From: Linnemannia elongata | Taxonomy: Eukaryota; Mortierellomycota; Mortierellomycetes; Mortierellales; Mortierellaceae | DNA length: 64,000 nucleotides | Assembly (NCBI GenBank): GCA_036320915.1 | Contig: JAXBDG010000001.1 | Coordinates: forward strand, 3,990,001 to 4,054,000 | Direction: 5' to 3' | Shown here: in pieces, positions 54,013 through 64,000 of the stretch | How positions within the stretch are numbered: position 1 is the stretch's first letter | How the letters are laid out: the number at the start of each line of letters is the position of its first letter | The notes under the pieces: model-generated | Seen by the model: the letters and a program-made list of their open reading frames with translations, nothing else | What the model was told of the DNA's origin: nothing | Databases searched by the model: none | Translations under genes and position numbers: made by a program

Positions 54013-54277
54013 TTGGATCAATTGCGATTGAACAACAGCTGCTGCTTCTTCTTTGTGAAGACTTGCCACTCTCCCTTTTCTTTTCCGCCCTTCCTCTTCT
54101 TTATCTACCATCCCTTTTCTCCTGTCCATCTTTCACTTTCTTTCGTCTTCCTTCTTTTTTCAGCCTTCTTCTTTGTTCATCCTTCGTCTCCATCACTCCA
54201 CCGACGATACCTCTAACCTTGCTGCTCCGAACACAGACTTTTCTCCCAAACACGACAAATCCAACACTCTTTGAATA

Positions 54278-55994
54278 ATGTTGGAGAACGACCCCCAAGT
54301 CCTACACGCAGAGCACCTTCTTATCGAGGAGAATGTTGATCCCGCCGGCGCCCCAGCTCCAAGTACCCCAGCCTTTATCGACAAGCTTCACCTGGACCTG
54401 TATGTATGCATTATAACCCTTTCTTGCTCTTTTGAAATATTGTCCTGAGGCTTTCTTCTAACCTTGTATTTGTTCGTCCCTATTTAGGCTGACACCGGAT
54501 ACTATTGCCAACGCTGAGCACGCCTCATCACAAGAACACCTTCTAGCGACAGCACCCGAGTCGCCGCAGGATCAGAGGAGCATCATCAATGCGGCGTTTA
54601 CTGCCCCCCAGAGTCTGGTGTCGGATGTGCAAGGCGCTGCAACTGATAACAACTCAATTATAGACAGTCATTCCTCAAACGAATCTACTCACCAAACCGA
54701 AGCATTGCCTTGCGACGACCAGCCTGATGTTACTGAGTCCGAAATAACGACGCCCTCCAACGACGACAAAGAATCGATGTCAGCAGCGGCACAGGAATTC
54801 ACGGCTGTGGACTCCAGCGACTTTACTCAAACGAGCGTCAGCGCCAGTCTCGAGGAAAAGGTCGCCCAGGTCACTCTTGGAGATATGTACAAGGACGGCA
54901 AAGGCGTGAAACAAGACTACCAAGCGGCTATGGAGTGGTACTTACGAGCCGCCGAACAAGGTGACCCCGTCGGTCAGCGCAAGGTGGGCGCTCTCTATGA
55001 ACATGGTCATGGAGTCGCACAGGACTATTCGACAGCACTCACTTGGTATCTCAAGTCTTCTGACCAGGGAAACGCACAGGCCAAATACAACATCGGCAGT
55101 CTCTACCGAAACGGTCAAGGCGTTTCTCAGGACTATACCAAAGCAATGGAATGGTTTCTCATGGCTGCCGACCTTGGTGACCAACATGCTCAATGCAGCA
55201 TTGGCAATCTTCATTACTATGGTCAAGGTGTACTTCGGAATTATTCGTTGGCATTGGAGTGGTATCGCAAGGCAGCCGACCAAGGAGACGCAGTCGCTCA
55301 ATGCTGCATCGGATATCTCTACCGTGACGGCGAAGGCGTTCCTCAAGATTATTCCAAAGCCATGGAGTGGTTCCTCTTGGCTGCCGACCAATACGACAGT
55401 CATGCACAGATCATGATCGGTAACCTTTATTACCTTGGTTATGGCGTGCCGCAGGATTACTCTCAAGCATTGGAATGGTATCGCAAGGCTGCCGAAGAGT
55501 ACCACGCAGGTGCACAGTATAGCATCGGCAACTGTTACTACTACGGCAACGGCGTGGAGCAGGACTTCGCCAAGGCTATGGAGTGGTTCTCCAAGGCGGT
55601 CGACCAAGGAGACGCAGATGCACAGAACGCGATCGGTAACCTTTATTACCATGGTCATGGCGTGCCGCAGGATTACTCCCAAGCATTGGATTGGTATCGC
55701 AAGGCTGCCGAAAAGGGGAATGTACAAGCTCAGTTTCACATTGGCTGTCTATACAGAGACGGGCAAGGCGTGAAGCAAGGCTTCTCCCGGGCAATGGAGT
55801 GGTTTGTGAAGGGTGCTGGTCAAGGATACGACTACGCTCAGTATGCTGTTGGGAGCCTGTATGAGTACGGCGATGGAGTACCTCAGGATGTGACGATAGC
55901 AAAGGAGTGGTATTTGAAGGCGGCCAAGCAAGGACTCCTCGAGTCACAGAAACGCTTTGAGTATTTGCATCGATTTGGATCCTATTTCTATTAA
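54278..55994 (+). CDS. Sel1-repeat protein, ten repeats
   Basis: Spliced as join(54278..54399, 54488..55994), 542 aa. Exon 1 has the family's 122 nt, MLENDPQVLHAEHLL to FIDKLHLDL, with donor GTATGT; the acceptor is TATTTAG. An acidic Ser/Thr-rich region (41-200) is followed by ten Sel1 repeats (MYKDGKGVKQD...SLYEYGDGVPQD) and the C-terminal RFGSYFY. It closely resembles the gene at 60768-63131, including about 240 bp of 3' flank, so the two are recent duplicates that differ mainly in repeat number. No signal peptide is seen. Probably an intracellular scaffold of unknown partner. Confidence 0.9.
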
Positions 55995-56562
55995 GTATCA
56001 AGGTTGTCCCACTCTCTCTCTCTACCAGAAATGCAGTTACGTCGTTATAATGTGGACAGAACATGAACGCCAATGAATTCAAACGGGTGCATGATATTAA
56101 GACAAACCATTACGCCTACTCTTTTTTTTCTTTTTTCATTCACACCTACTTGTCCCTCTTTGTCACTCTTTGAATTGTGCCTTCGATACACATCATATTC
56201 TCGTTACAAATGGAGGATTCGTCTGTCAATGCTGACTTTATTTTCGTTGGAGAAGATTGATCACCAATAAGTTTGTTAGTCTCACGCTCTGAAATGGATG
56301 AAAGATAAGAAGACAGCCACAGCTGCTCTCACTTTCTGTTCCCTTATTTTCTTTCTCTCATCCCTGTACCACCTGCTGCGCTCTTTTCTTTTCTTCTTTT
56401 TCTGTCATTCCTTCTCCTTCATCTACCCATCTCACTTTTCTCGCGTTTCTTAATTTCATCTCTCTGTCCATTCCCACAACTCCATTGTCAACACTTCCTT
56501 CGTTCCTCGTTCTGCTCCGCACCCATCCTTTTCCTCCAAAAAATAACACAACTGGCCAAATA
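55995..56562. other. intergenic region with partial upstream box
   Basis: The first ~250 bp match the 3' flank of the Sel1 gene ending at 63131. A short form of the upstream box (GATCACCAATAAGTTTGTTA, then GTCTCACGCTCTGAAA) lies at about 56262-56300, roughly 265-300 bp before the next ATG. A CT-rich leader follows. Confidence 0.5.
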
Positions 56563-58192
56563 ATGGAACAAGAGGACGTCTCAGTCCTCCAAGCACTACG
56601 TCTTGCGAGTCTGGATTCTCCCAGCGCCTCGTCCCCAGGTGGTATTATTCACACCGACACCCACTTGAACCCGTACGTATATAACAGAGCTGTGTTCTTG
56701 ATCATTCAATTATGTTCCTACGTTGAACCTGTTTTCTTCTATTGCCTCGTTATTTAGATTAACGCCTCATCAAGATGCTGCGCCATATACCAATATCGAC
56801 ACCGAGCCTGCCTTACAACGGGAAAATGTCATGGAGACACCATTAGAGTTATCTCAGGAGCAGAGGAACAACACAGACAACAGCATCACCAATGTTACCT
56901 CTACTATTCAACAGGACAAGACCTCTAATATACAAGACACTACATCGGGAAACGACTTAGATAACGGCAACGTTGCTTCCAGTAACTCTGCACAACAAAC
57001 GGACGCATTGCTGCACCACGGCATGTCAGCTGTTGCGGTCGAAACGCCAACATCTTCCAGGGTCGACAACAAACCACAGGTGCTACCACCGCAGGAATCC
57101 GCGCCTAGCGCCTCCAACGACTTTACTCAAACGACTATCAGGGCCAGTCTCGGTGACAAAGATGCTCAGGTGGCTCTTGGAGACATGTACAAAGACGGTC
57201 GGGGAGTCCAGCAGGATTACAAAGCAGCTATGGAATGGTATCTCCGAGCCGCCGAACAAGGGGATGGCGTTGGTCAGCGCAAAGTAGGGGTCCTCTACAG
57301 TTGTGGATACGGAGTGGCAGAGGATTACTCGACAGCCCTGGCCTGGTATCTCAAATCTGCAGAGCAAGGAAACGCACAAGCCTATTGCAACATCGGTCAT
57401 GTCTACCGTAACGGCAAAGGCGTGGCTCAGGACTTTTTCAAGGCGATGGAGTATTATCTCAAGGCCTCTGACCTAGGCAATTCCGATGCTCAGTACACTA
57501 TCGGCAACCTTCATTACTACGGCCAAGGAGTACCTCAAGATTACTCACAAGCCTTGTATTGGCACCGTAAGGCAGCTGAACTAGGCGATGTCTATGCCCA
57601 GGTCAGCATTGGCGACAGTTACCGCAGCGGACGTGGGATAGCCCAGGATTTCGCCAAGGCGAAAGAGTGGTATCTCATGGCCGCTGACCTAGGCGACATT
57701 CCCGCCTTCATAAATATTGGGAGTATGTGTCAACACGGTCAAGGCATGGATGTGGACTATTCCATGGCCATGTATTGGTACGTCAAGGCCGCTGACCAAG
57801 GCGATATAGAGATTTGCACTACTATTGGGGAGATGTATGAGGATGGAAAAGGAGTAGACCAAGATTATTCTCAGGCTATGGTTTGGTATCGCAAGGCTGC
57901 TGATCAAGGGGACTCAGAAGCACAATGCTTCATTGGGCACTTATACCGAACCGGACATGGTGTATCAGTGGACTATTCGCAGGCATCAGCATGGTTTCTC
58001 AAGGCTGCTGGACAAGGACACGAAGGAGCTCAGTATAACGTTGGGAGCCTGTATGAGTATGGCGATGGAGTGCCCCAAAATGTCGCGATTGCGAAGGAGT
58101 GGTATCTAAAGGCCGCCAAGCAGTGGCATGCGGATGCAATGACTCGTTTGCGCTATTTGAACCTATACGGAGCGCACTTTTATGACAAATAA
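56563..58192 (+). CDS. Sel1-repeat protein, nine repeats
   Basis: Spliced as join(56563..56672, 56758..58192), 514 aa. Exon 1 is 110 nt, four codons shorter than its relatives, MEQEDVSVLQALRL to THLNP, with donor GTACGT and acceptor TATTTAG. Exon 2 opens LTPHQDAAPYTNIDTEP, as in the left-cluster gene at 611-2244. After a Ser/Thr/Gln-rich segment come nine Sel1 repeats (MYKDGRGVQQD...SLYEYGDGVPQN). The ending is LYGAHFYDK, a variant of the family YFY end. It lies between the A-B and D-E duplicated blocks and is closest to the left-cluster type and to the 5' half of the next pseudogene. No signal peptide. Confidence 0.9.
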
Positions 58193-58431
58193 ACAGCGAT
58201 TGTTGTTTCTTACATTGGCTACGAATGAACAGACAATAATATGACAATGGTTTTTTTGTTTTAATTTGTGGATAATCGAGCGAAAAAAAGGAGGGCAAAT
58301 CAATTTCACCCGTGTCGTGCTCATTCACACCTGTGCAGCCTTCCTTTAACTTCTTTCTTCTACGTTTACTGTGTCTTTTTTAGAATGACTAAAAGAAGAA
58401 AGAAATTACCATGATTCCCTGTGCGATCATT

Positions 58432-58503
58432 TTTTCAGGGGTAACATGTGTCGCCCATTATCCAATTGTAATCAGTGATGGCATTCTTGGTCTCACACCG
58501 TGA
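58432..58503 (+). promoter_or_regulatory. Sel1-family upstream box, diverged
   Basis: TTTTTTCAGGGG, CATGTGTCG, CAATTGTAATCA, GTGATGG, TTGGTCTCAC at the usual distance (264 bp) before the ATG at 58767. It is more diverged than the other copies, in keeping with loss of the gene it serves. Confidence 0.45.
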
Positions 58504-58766
58504 TCTCCCTTTTTTAACTGACCCAAACAGTCCAGCTCCCTCGTCCATTCTTTTTCTCTTATCTTATCCACCCTCTCACTTTTCTACTACCATAACCTTT
58601 TCTCAACTTTTTTTTGTTCATCGCATTCCCCATTATCCCTCATACCATCACTCCTCCTTCGACAATTCTATCTCAACTTCCCTCCTCCTTCTCCACATTC
58701 TCTCTCTTTCTCCTCCGAGCCCAACCCTTCGTCTCAAACACAACACACTCTGCTACGACCAAAACA

Positions 58767-60265
58767 ATGCGAAAGGGCGACGTCCAAGACCTCCGAGTAG
58801 ACCGCCTTATCATCAGAGACAGTCTTGACTCCTCCGACACTTCAGCTCCAAGATCCACAGTCCATATAATCGACCCTCACTTGAACCCGTACGTATATAA
58901 CAGAGCCATGTTCTTGATCATTCAATTACCGTTCCTACTTTGAACTTGTTTTCCTCATTGCCTCGTTATTTAGATTAACGCATCATCAAGATGCTACGCC
59001 AGATACCAATATCGACAGTGAACCTGCCTCACAACAGGAAAATGTCATGGAGATACCATTAGAGTTATCTCAGGAACAGAGGAACAACACAGACAACAGC
59101 ATCACCAATGTTACCTCTACTACTCAACAAAACAAGACCTCTAATATAAAAGATACTGCAGCGGACAACGAAGGAATCTGCGCCTAGCGCCTCCAACGAC
59201 TTTACTCAAACGACTATCAGGGCCGGTCTCGGTGACAAAGATGCTCAGGTGGCTCTTGGAGACATGTACAAAGACGGTCAGGGAGTCCAGCAGGATTACA
59301 AAGCAGCTATGGAATAGTATCTCCGAGCCGCCAAACAAGGGGGTGCCATTGGTCAGCGTAAGGTGGGAGTTCTCTACGACCTCGGACACGGTGTCACACA
59401 GGATTACTCGACAGCGCTCACTTGGTATCTCCAATCTGCAGATCAAGGAAATGCCCAGGCCCAATCCAACATCGGGACTTTCTACTGTTACGGCTACGGA
59501 ATCCCTCTGGATTATTCTAAAGCTATTAAGTGGTTCCTTATGGCTGCCAGTCAAGGAAACGCAAATGCACAGAACCACATTGGCTGTCTCTACTACAGTG
59601 GCGGAGGAGTGCCTCAAGATTACTCCAAGGCGTACGAGTGGTACCTTAAGGCGACCGAGCAAAACAACAGGCACGCTCAAGATAACCTTGGAGGCTTGTA
59701 TCGTCACGGCAAAGGCGTGGTTCAGGATTTTTCCAATGCGATGGAGTGGTAAGTTAAAGCAGCCGATCAAGGGGACCCAACTGCTCAATTCTCCATCGGT
59801 TCAATATGCTACAACGGTCAAGGCGTGGATCGGTACTATTCCAAGGCAATGCAGTCGTTTGTTAAGACCGCCGAGCAAGGAGACCCTGAATCTCAATATA
59901 ACATCGGTTGTCTGTACCATAACGGGAAAGGAGCGAAGCAGGATCATGTTCAGGTGATGACATGGTGCCGCATAGCTGCTGATCAAGATTACATAATGGC
60001 ACAATACAGCGTTGGGTACATGTACCTGTACGGTTATGGTATGCCAGTGGACTACTCGCAGGCATCGGTGTGGCTCCTCAAGGCTTCCAAGCAAGGTCAC
60101 GGTGAAGCGCAGTATGTCGTTGGTGGCCTGTATGACTATGGAGACGGAGTACGTCAAGACACCGTTGTAGTGAGGGAGGGGTACTTGAAGGAGGCTGGAC
60201 AAAGTCATACGGAAGCAAAGAGGCTGTTCGTGTATTTGAACCGATATGGAGACTATTTTTATTGA
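58767..60265 (+). pseudogene. Sel1-repeat pseudogene D
   Basis: Exon 1 (58767-58888, 122 nt, MRKGDVQDLRVDRL) and the donor/acceptor pair to 58974 are intact. In exon 2 a deletion near 59165 joins ...TAADNE to the frame ending GICA-stop (TAG near 59187). TAG replaces Trp near 59315 (MEW to ME-stop), and TAA replaces Tyr at 59750-59752. The repeats downstream are otherwise in frame to RYGDYFY. The 5' half resembles the gene at 56563, and the 3' half resembles pseudogene A including its TAA. So the locus is a fusion of two paralogues made by a deletion. Confidence 0.85.
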
Positions 60266-60421
60266 AGTGTTAATAAATATAAAAAGAACAAACTAGTTGG
60301 CGAAAGGGGGTAACTTATATCCTCGGATGGTGACGCAGGGAAAGCAAGTGTGTAAATAATGGTTCGAATAGGCGGGAGTCGACCACAAACAACTAGGGAG
60401 GGGGCGTAAAAATGGATTCAT

Positions 60422-60495
60422 TTTCAGGGGCTGGGTGTTGGCCATACAATTTTTGATCATTGATGAGTTTGTTAGTCTCAGGCCCTGGAAACCCT
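60422..60495 (+). promoter_or_regulatory. conserved Sel1-family upstream box
   Basis: TTTTCAGGGGC, GTGTTGGCC, CAATTTTTGATCA, TTGATGAGT, TTAGTCTCAGGCCC, TGGAAACCC, ending 273 bp before the ATG at 60768. It is nearly the same as the left-cluster copies in inverse orientation. Confidence 0.6.
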
Positions 60496-60767
60496 ATGAC
60501 CAATGGGAAGTGGAGAGCCGCAGCTGCTCCTTCCTGCTCTTGTTTCTGTGAAAGCCTGCCACTCTCCTTTTACTTTTCCGCCTTTCTCTTCTTTTTCTAT
60601 CAACCCCTTTCCTTCATCCAACCTTCACTTTCTTTCGTCCTTCTTCTTTGTTCAGCCTTCTTTGTCCATACTTCGTCACCATCACTCCACCGACGATACC
60701 TCTAACCTTGCTGCTCCGAACACAGACTTTTCTCCCAAACCCAGACAAACCCAACACTCTTTGAACA

Positions 60768-63131
60768 ATGTTGCAAAACGACTCCCAAGTCCTACACGCA
60801 GAGCACCTTCTTACCAAGGAGAATGTTGATCCCGACGGCGCCCCAGCTCCAAGAACCCCAGCCTTTATCGACAAGCTTCACTTGGACCCGTACGTTTGCA
60901 TTATGCTACTTCTTGCTCTTTTGAAATATTGTCCTGAGGTTTACTTATAACCTTGTATTTGTTCGTCTTTATTTAGGCTGACACCAGATACCATTGCCAA
61001 CGCTGAGCACGCCTCACCACAGAAACAACTGCTGGAGACAGCGCCCGAGTCGCCGCAGGAACAGAAGAGCATCACCAGCGCAGCGTTTACCGCCCCGCAG
61101 AGTCTTTTGTCGGATGTGCAAGGCACTGCAATTAATATCAGCTCAGTTTACGACAGTCATTCCTCAAACGAACCTACTCACCAAACCGAAGCATTGCCTT
61201 GCGACGACCAGCCTGATGTTATTGAGTCCGAAATAACAACGCCCTCCAACAATGACAAAGAATCGATGTCAGCAACGGCGCAGGAATCCACGGCTGTGGA
61301 CTCCAGTGATTTTACTCAAACGGGCGTCAGCGCCAATCTGGGGGACAAGGACGCCCAGGTCACTCTTGGAGATATGTACAAGGACGGCAAGGGTGTGACA
61401 CAAGATTATCAAGCGGCTATGGAATGGTACCTACGTGCCGCTGAACAAGGTGACCCCGTCGGTCAGCGCAAGGTGGGCACCCTCTATGAACATGGTCATG
61501 GAGTCGCACAGGACTATTCGACAGCACTCACTTGGTATCTCAAGTCTTCTGACCAGGGAAACGCACAGGCCAAATACAACATCGGCAGTCTCTACCGAAA
61601 CGGTCAAGGCGTTTCTCGGGACTATACCAAAGCAATGGAATGGTTTCTCATGGCTGCTGACCTTGGTGACCAACATGCTCAATGCAGCATTGGCAATCTT
61701 CATTCCTACGGTCAAGGTGTGTCTCAGGATAATTCGCTGGCATTGGAGTGGTATCGCAAGGCAGCCGACCAAGGAGACGCAGTCGCTCAATGCTGCATCG
61801 GATATCTCTACCGTGACGGCGAAGGCGTTCCTCAAGATTATTCCAAAGCCATGGAGTGGCTCCTCTTGGCAGCCGACCAACACGACGGAGATGCACAGAC
61901 CGAGATCGGTAACTTTTACTACTGTGGTCATGGCGTGCCGCAGGACTACTCCCAAGCATTGTATTGGTATCGCAAGGCTGCCGAAAAGGACCACGCAGTT
62001 GCACAGTATAGCATCGGCAACTGTTACTACTACGGCAACGGCGTGGAGCAGGACTTCGCCAAGGCGATGGAGTGGTATTTCAAGGCGGCCAACCAAGGAG
62101 ACGCAGATGCACAGAACATGCTGGGTTACCTTTATTACTATGGTCATGGCGTGCCGCAGGATTACTCTCAAGCATTGGATTGGTATCGCAAGGCTGCCGA
62201 AAAGGACCACGCAGTTGCACAGAATAACGTCGGTAACTGTTACCATTACAGCAACGGCGTGGAGCAGGACTTCTCCCGGGCAAGGGAGTGGTATTTCAAG
62301 GCGGCTGACCAAGGCAGCACAGATGCACAGAACATGATCGGCTACCTTTATTGCAATGGTCATGGCGTGCCGCAGGATTACTTCCAAGCATTAGATTGGT
62401 ATCGCAAGGCTGCCGAAGAGGACCACGTAGTTGCACAGTATAACATTGGTAACTTTTACCATTACGGTAAAGGCGTGGAGCAGGACTTCACCAGGGCTAT
62501 GGAGTGGTATCGCAAGGCGGACGACCAAGGCAACACAGATGCACAGAACGAGATCGGTAACTTTTATTACCATGGTCATGGCGTTCCGCAGGATTTCTCT
62601 CAAGCATTAGATTGGTATCGCAAGGCTGCCGAAAAGGACCACGTAGTTGCACAGTATAACATCGGCATCTGTTACTACTACGGCACCGGCGTGGAACAGG
62701 ACTTCTCCCAGGCAAGGGAGTGGTATTTCAAGGCGGCCAACCAAGGAGACGCAGATGCACAGTACATGCTGGGTAACCTTTATTACCATGGTCATGGTGT
62801 GCCGCAGGATTACTTCCAAGCATCGGATTGGTATCGCAAGGCTGCCGAAAAGGGTAGCGTAGACGCTCAATATAACTTTGGCTGTCAATACAAGGACGGT
62901 CAAGGCGTGAAGCAGGACTTCACCCGGGCAATGGAGTGGTTTGTGAAGGGTGCTGGTCAAGGATGCGACAGCGCTCAGTATGCTGTTGGGACCCTGTATG
63001 AGTATGGCGATGGAGTACCGCAGGATGTGACGATAGCAAAGGAGTGGTATTTGAAGGCGGCCAAGCAAGGACTCCTCGAGGCACAGAAACGCTTTGAGTA
63101 TTTGCATCGATTTGGATCCTATTTCTATTAA
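60768..63131 (+). CDS. Sel1-repeat protein, sixteen repeats (expanded paralogue)
   Basis: Spliced as join(60768..60889, 60977..63131), 758 aa. Exon 1 is 122 nt (MLQNDSQVLHAEHLL to HLDP), donor GTACGT, acceptor ATTTAG. It is the duplicate of the gene at 54278 but has sixteen Sel1 repeats instead of ten. The additional repeats come as two-repeat units (GHGVPQDYxQALDWYRKAAE, then GxGVEQDFxxAxEWYFKA) in tandem at 61911-62990. The C-terminus is RFGSYFY. The array is uninterrupted, so the expansion is in frame and probably tolerated. A longer solenoid would enlarge the binding surface; the partner is unknown. Confidence 0.9.
61911..62990 (+). repeat. 216-bp tandem dimers of Sel1 repeats
   Basis: Corresponding codons recur at 61911, 62127, 62343, 62559 and 62775, exactly 216 bp apart (two 36-aa repeats). 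The sister gene at 54278 has a single such unit. Confidence 0.85.
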
Positions 63132-63541
63132 ACATCATAATTGTCCCTCTCCCTAGCAGAAATGCAGTTACGTCGCTATAATGTGCACGGAACATGAATG
63201 CCAATGAAATTGCAAACGGGTGCATGATATTAAGACAAACCATCACTCCTACTCTTCTTTTTTTTTTTCTTTTTTCATTCACACCTTCTCCCTCCTCGTC
63301 ACTCTTTGAGCTGTGCCTTCGATACACACCATGTTCCCGTTACAAAAGGAAGATTCGTCTGTCAATGCTGAGTTTATTTTCGTTGGGGAAGTATTGTAGT
63401 TTGTTGTTACAGTCGCTAAGTGCTGGATAAGTTGCGGTAGCGGTAAGAGACATCATAGGGTGTCATTTTATCATTGCTGCATAGCAACAGTGATCGCCAC
63501 GACGAATAAAAAAAATGGACGTGAGGGCAAAGGTGATCCAT

Positions 63542-63574
<33 letters not shown>

Positions 63575-64000
63575 ACAGGATTGGATCCCACAGCACACCA
63601 TGGCGTTATATTGTTTATTCCAGGTATCAACTCAAAAACATAGAATCGCCAAGTAATGCTGAGCAATATATCGGTCCAACAAGACTTTGGAAGTGTCCAA
63701 AATGAACGTTTAATCGTCGCGACTCCTCAGGAAAACCAAAATCTGTGCAGACCCTGACATCTATCGCAGGAACGTATATGTTGCAGGGAAAAAAGGGAAA
63801 CTATCAAGTTTACAAGTCTGATCCTCTCCATTTCAACATTCAACAGACCGCGCGGTGGGAACTGGGCTGCCTAAAGGACTATGACACCCTCAGGCATGCA
63901 AATCGCGGTACGGCATATGACAAGAAAGGATCGCAGACGCTTTTTTTATTTTCAGAAAGACAAATTAGAAAGTGTATAGGGTGGTTAAAAGAAACAAAGA
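63132..64000. other. 3' flank and window end
   Basis: 63132 to about 63390 matches the 3' flank of the 54278-55994 gene, marking the end of the duplicated block. An A30 run lies at 63543-63572. I see no supportable gene to the window edge. Confidence 0.55.

Noticed and set aside
54942..55739. Long antisense frames over Sel1 arrays (also 668-1099, 3070-3690, 52516-53238, 61431-62387)
   Set aside because: Regular 36-aa repeats produce open antisense frames with the same periodicity. They have no splice logic or family resemblance beyond the repeat shadow.
61911..62990. Regularly spaced repeats as a CRISPR-like array
   Set aside because: The 216-bp period is coding (two Sel1 repeats) and the intervening sequence is also homologous.

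Overview
The window is fungal nuclear DNA. Genes carry short GT-AG introns (about 60-280 bp), intergenic DNA is rich in pyrimidine runs and homopolymers, and the gene set fits an early-diverging fungus: fungal-type MET30/sconB, prohibitin 1, NBS1, tandem microsomal P450s, and a large expansion of Sel1-repeat proteins. The Sel1 expansion and the general style suggest Mucoromycota, probably Mortierellaceae. That placement is inference; no rRNA or other taxonomic marker is present.

Layout. 0-6.2 kb: a minus-strand cluster of three Sel1-repeat genes with partly duplicated flanks. 8.7-16.4 kb: two tandem five-exon cytochrome P450 genes with homologous upstream DNA and a dead Sel1 fragment between them. 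17.0-18.9 kb: prohibitin 1 (minus). 19.1-19.4 kb: a 312-bp hAT-type MITE. 19.7-22.2 kb: a MET30/sconB-type F-box/WD40 gene (minus). 22.2-29.0 kb: 6.7 kb with no gene I can support. 29.0-31.2 kb: a 16-repeat Sel1 gene (minus). 31.9-35.4 kb: O6-alkylguanine-DNA alkyltransferase (minus), divergent from an F-box/LRR gene (plus). 35.6-39.0 kb: nine-exon NBS1/nibrin (minus). 39.2-47.2 kb: a complete 8,050-bp DNA transposon. 47.5-51.9 kb: a small possible retropepsin-like gene and a Kelch membrane protein. 52.4-63.1 kb: a plus-strand Sel1 cluster with three intact genes and two pseudogenes.

The most interesting object is the transposon. Its two convergent genes are a RecQ-like helicase and a DUF6589-like putative transposase. 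Each begins inside one of two 999-bp terminal inverted repeats, so both proteins should carry the same first 63 residues and be driven by the same promoter. The element sits between 7-bp direct repeats in what was a short divergent promoter between NBS1 and the neighbouring gene. The organisation recalls the helicase-bearing branch of the Academ superfamily, but a 7-bp target duplication is not what I recall for Academ.

The two Sel1 clusters, about 50 kb apart and in opposite orientation, share a first exon of nearly constant length, a conserved box about 235-275 bp upstream of the ATG, and a common last repeat and C-terminus. They show gene conversion, block duplication, repeat-number expansion and pseudogene formation. 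The Sel1 arrays are joined to two unrelated N-terminal modules.

Exon boundaries were deduced by eye from splice sites, reading-frame phase and family similarity. No alignment or database search was run.
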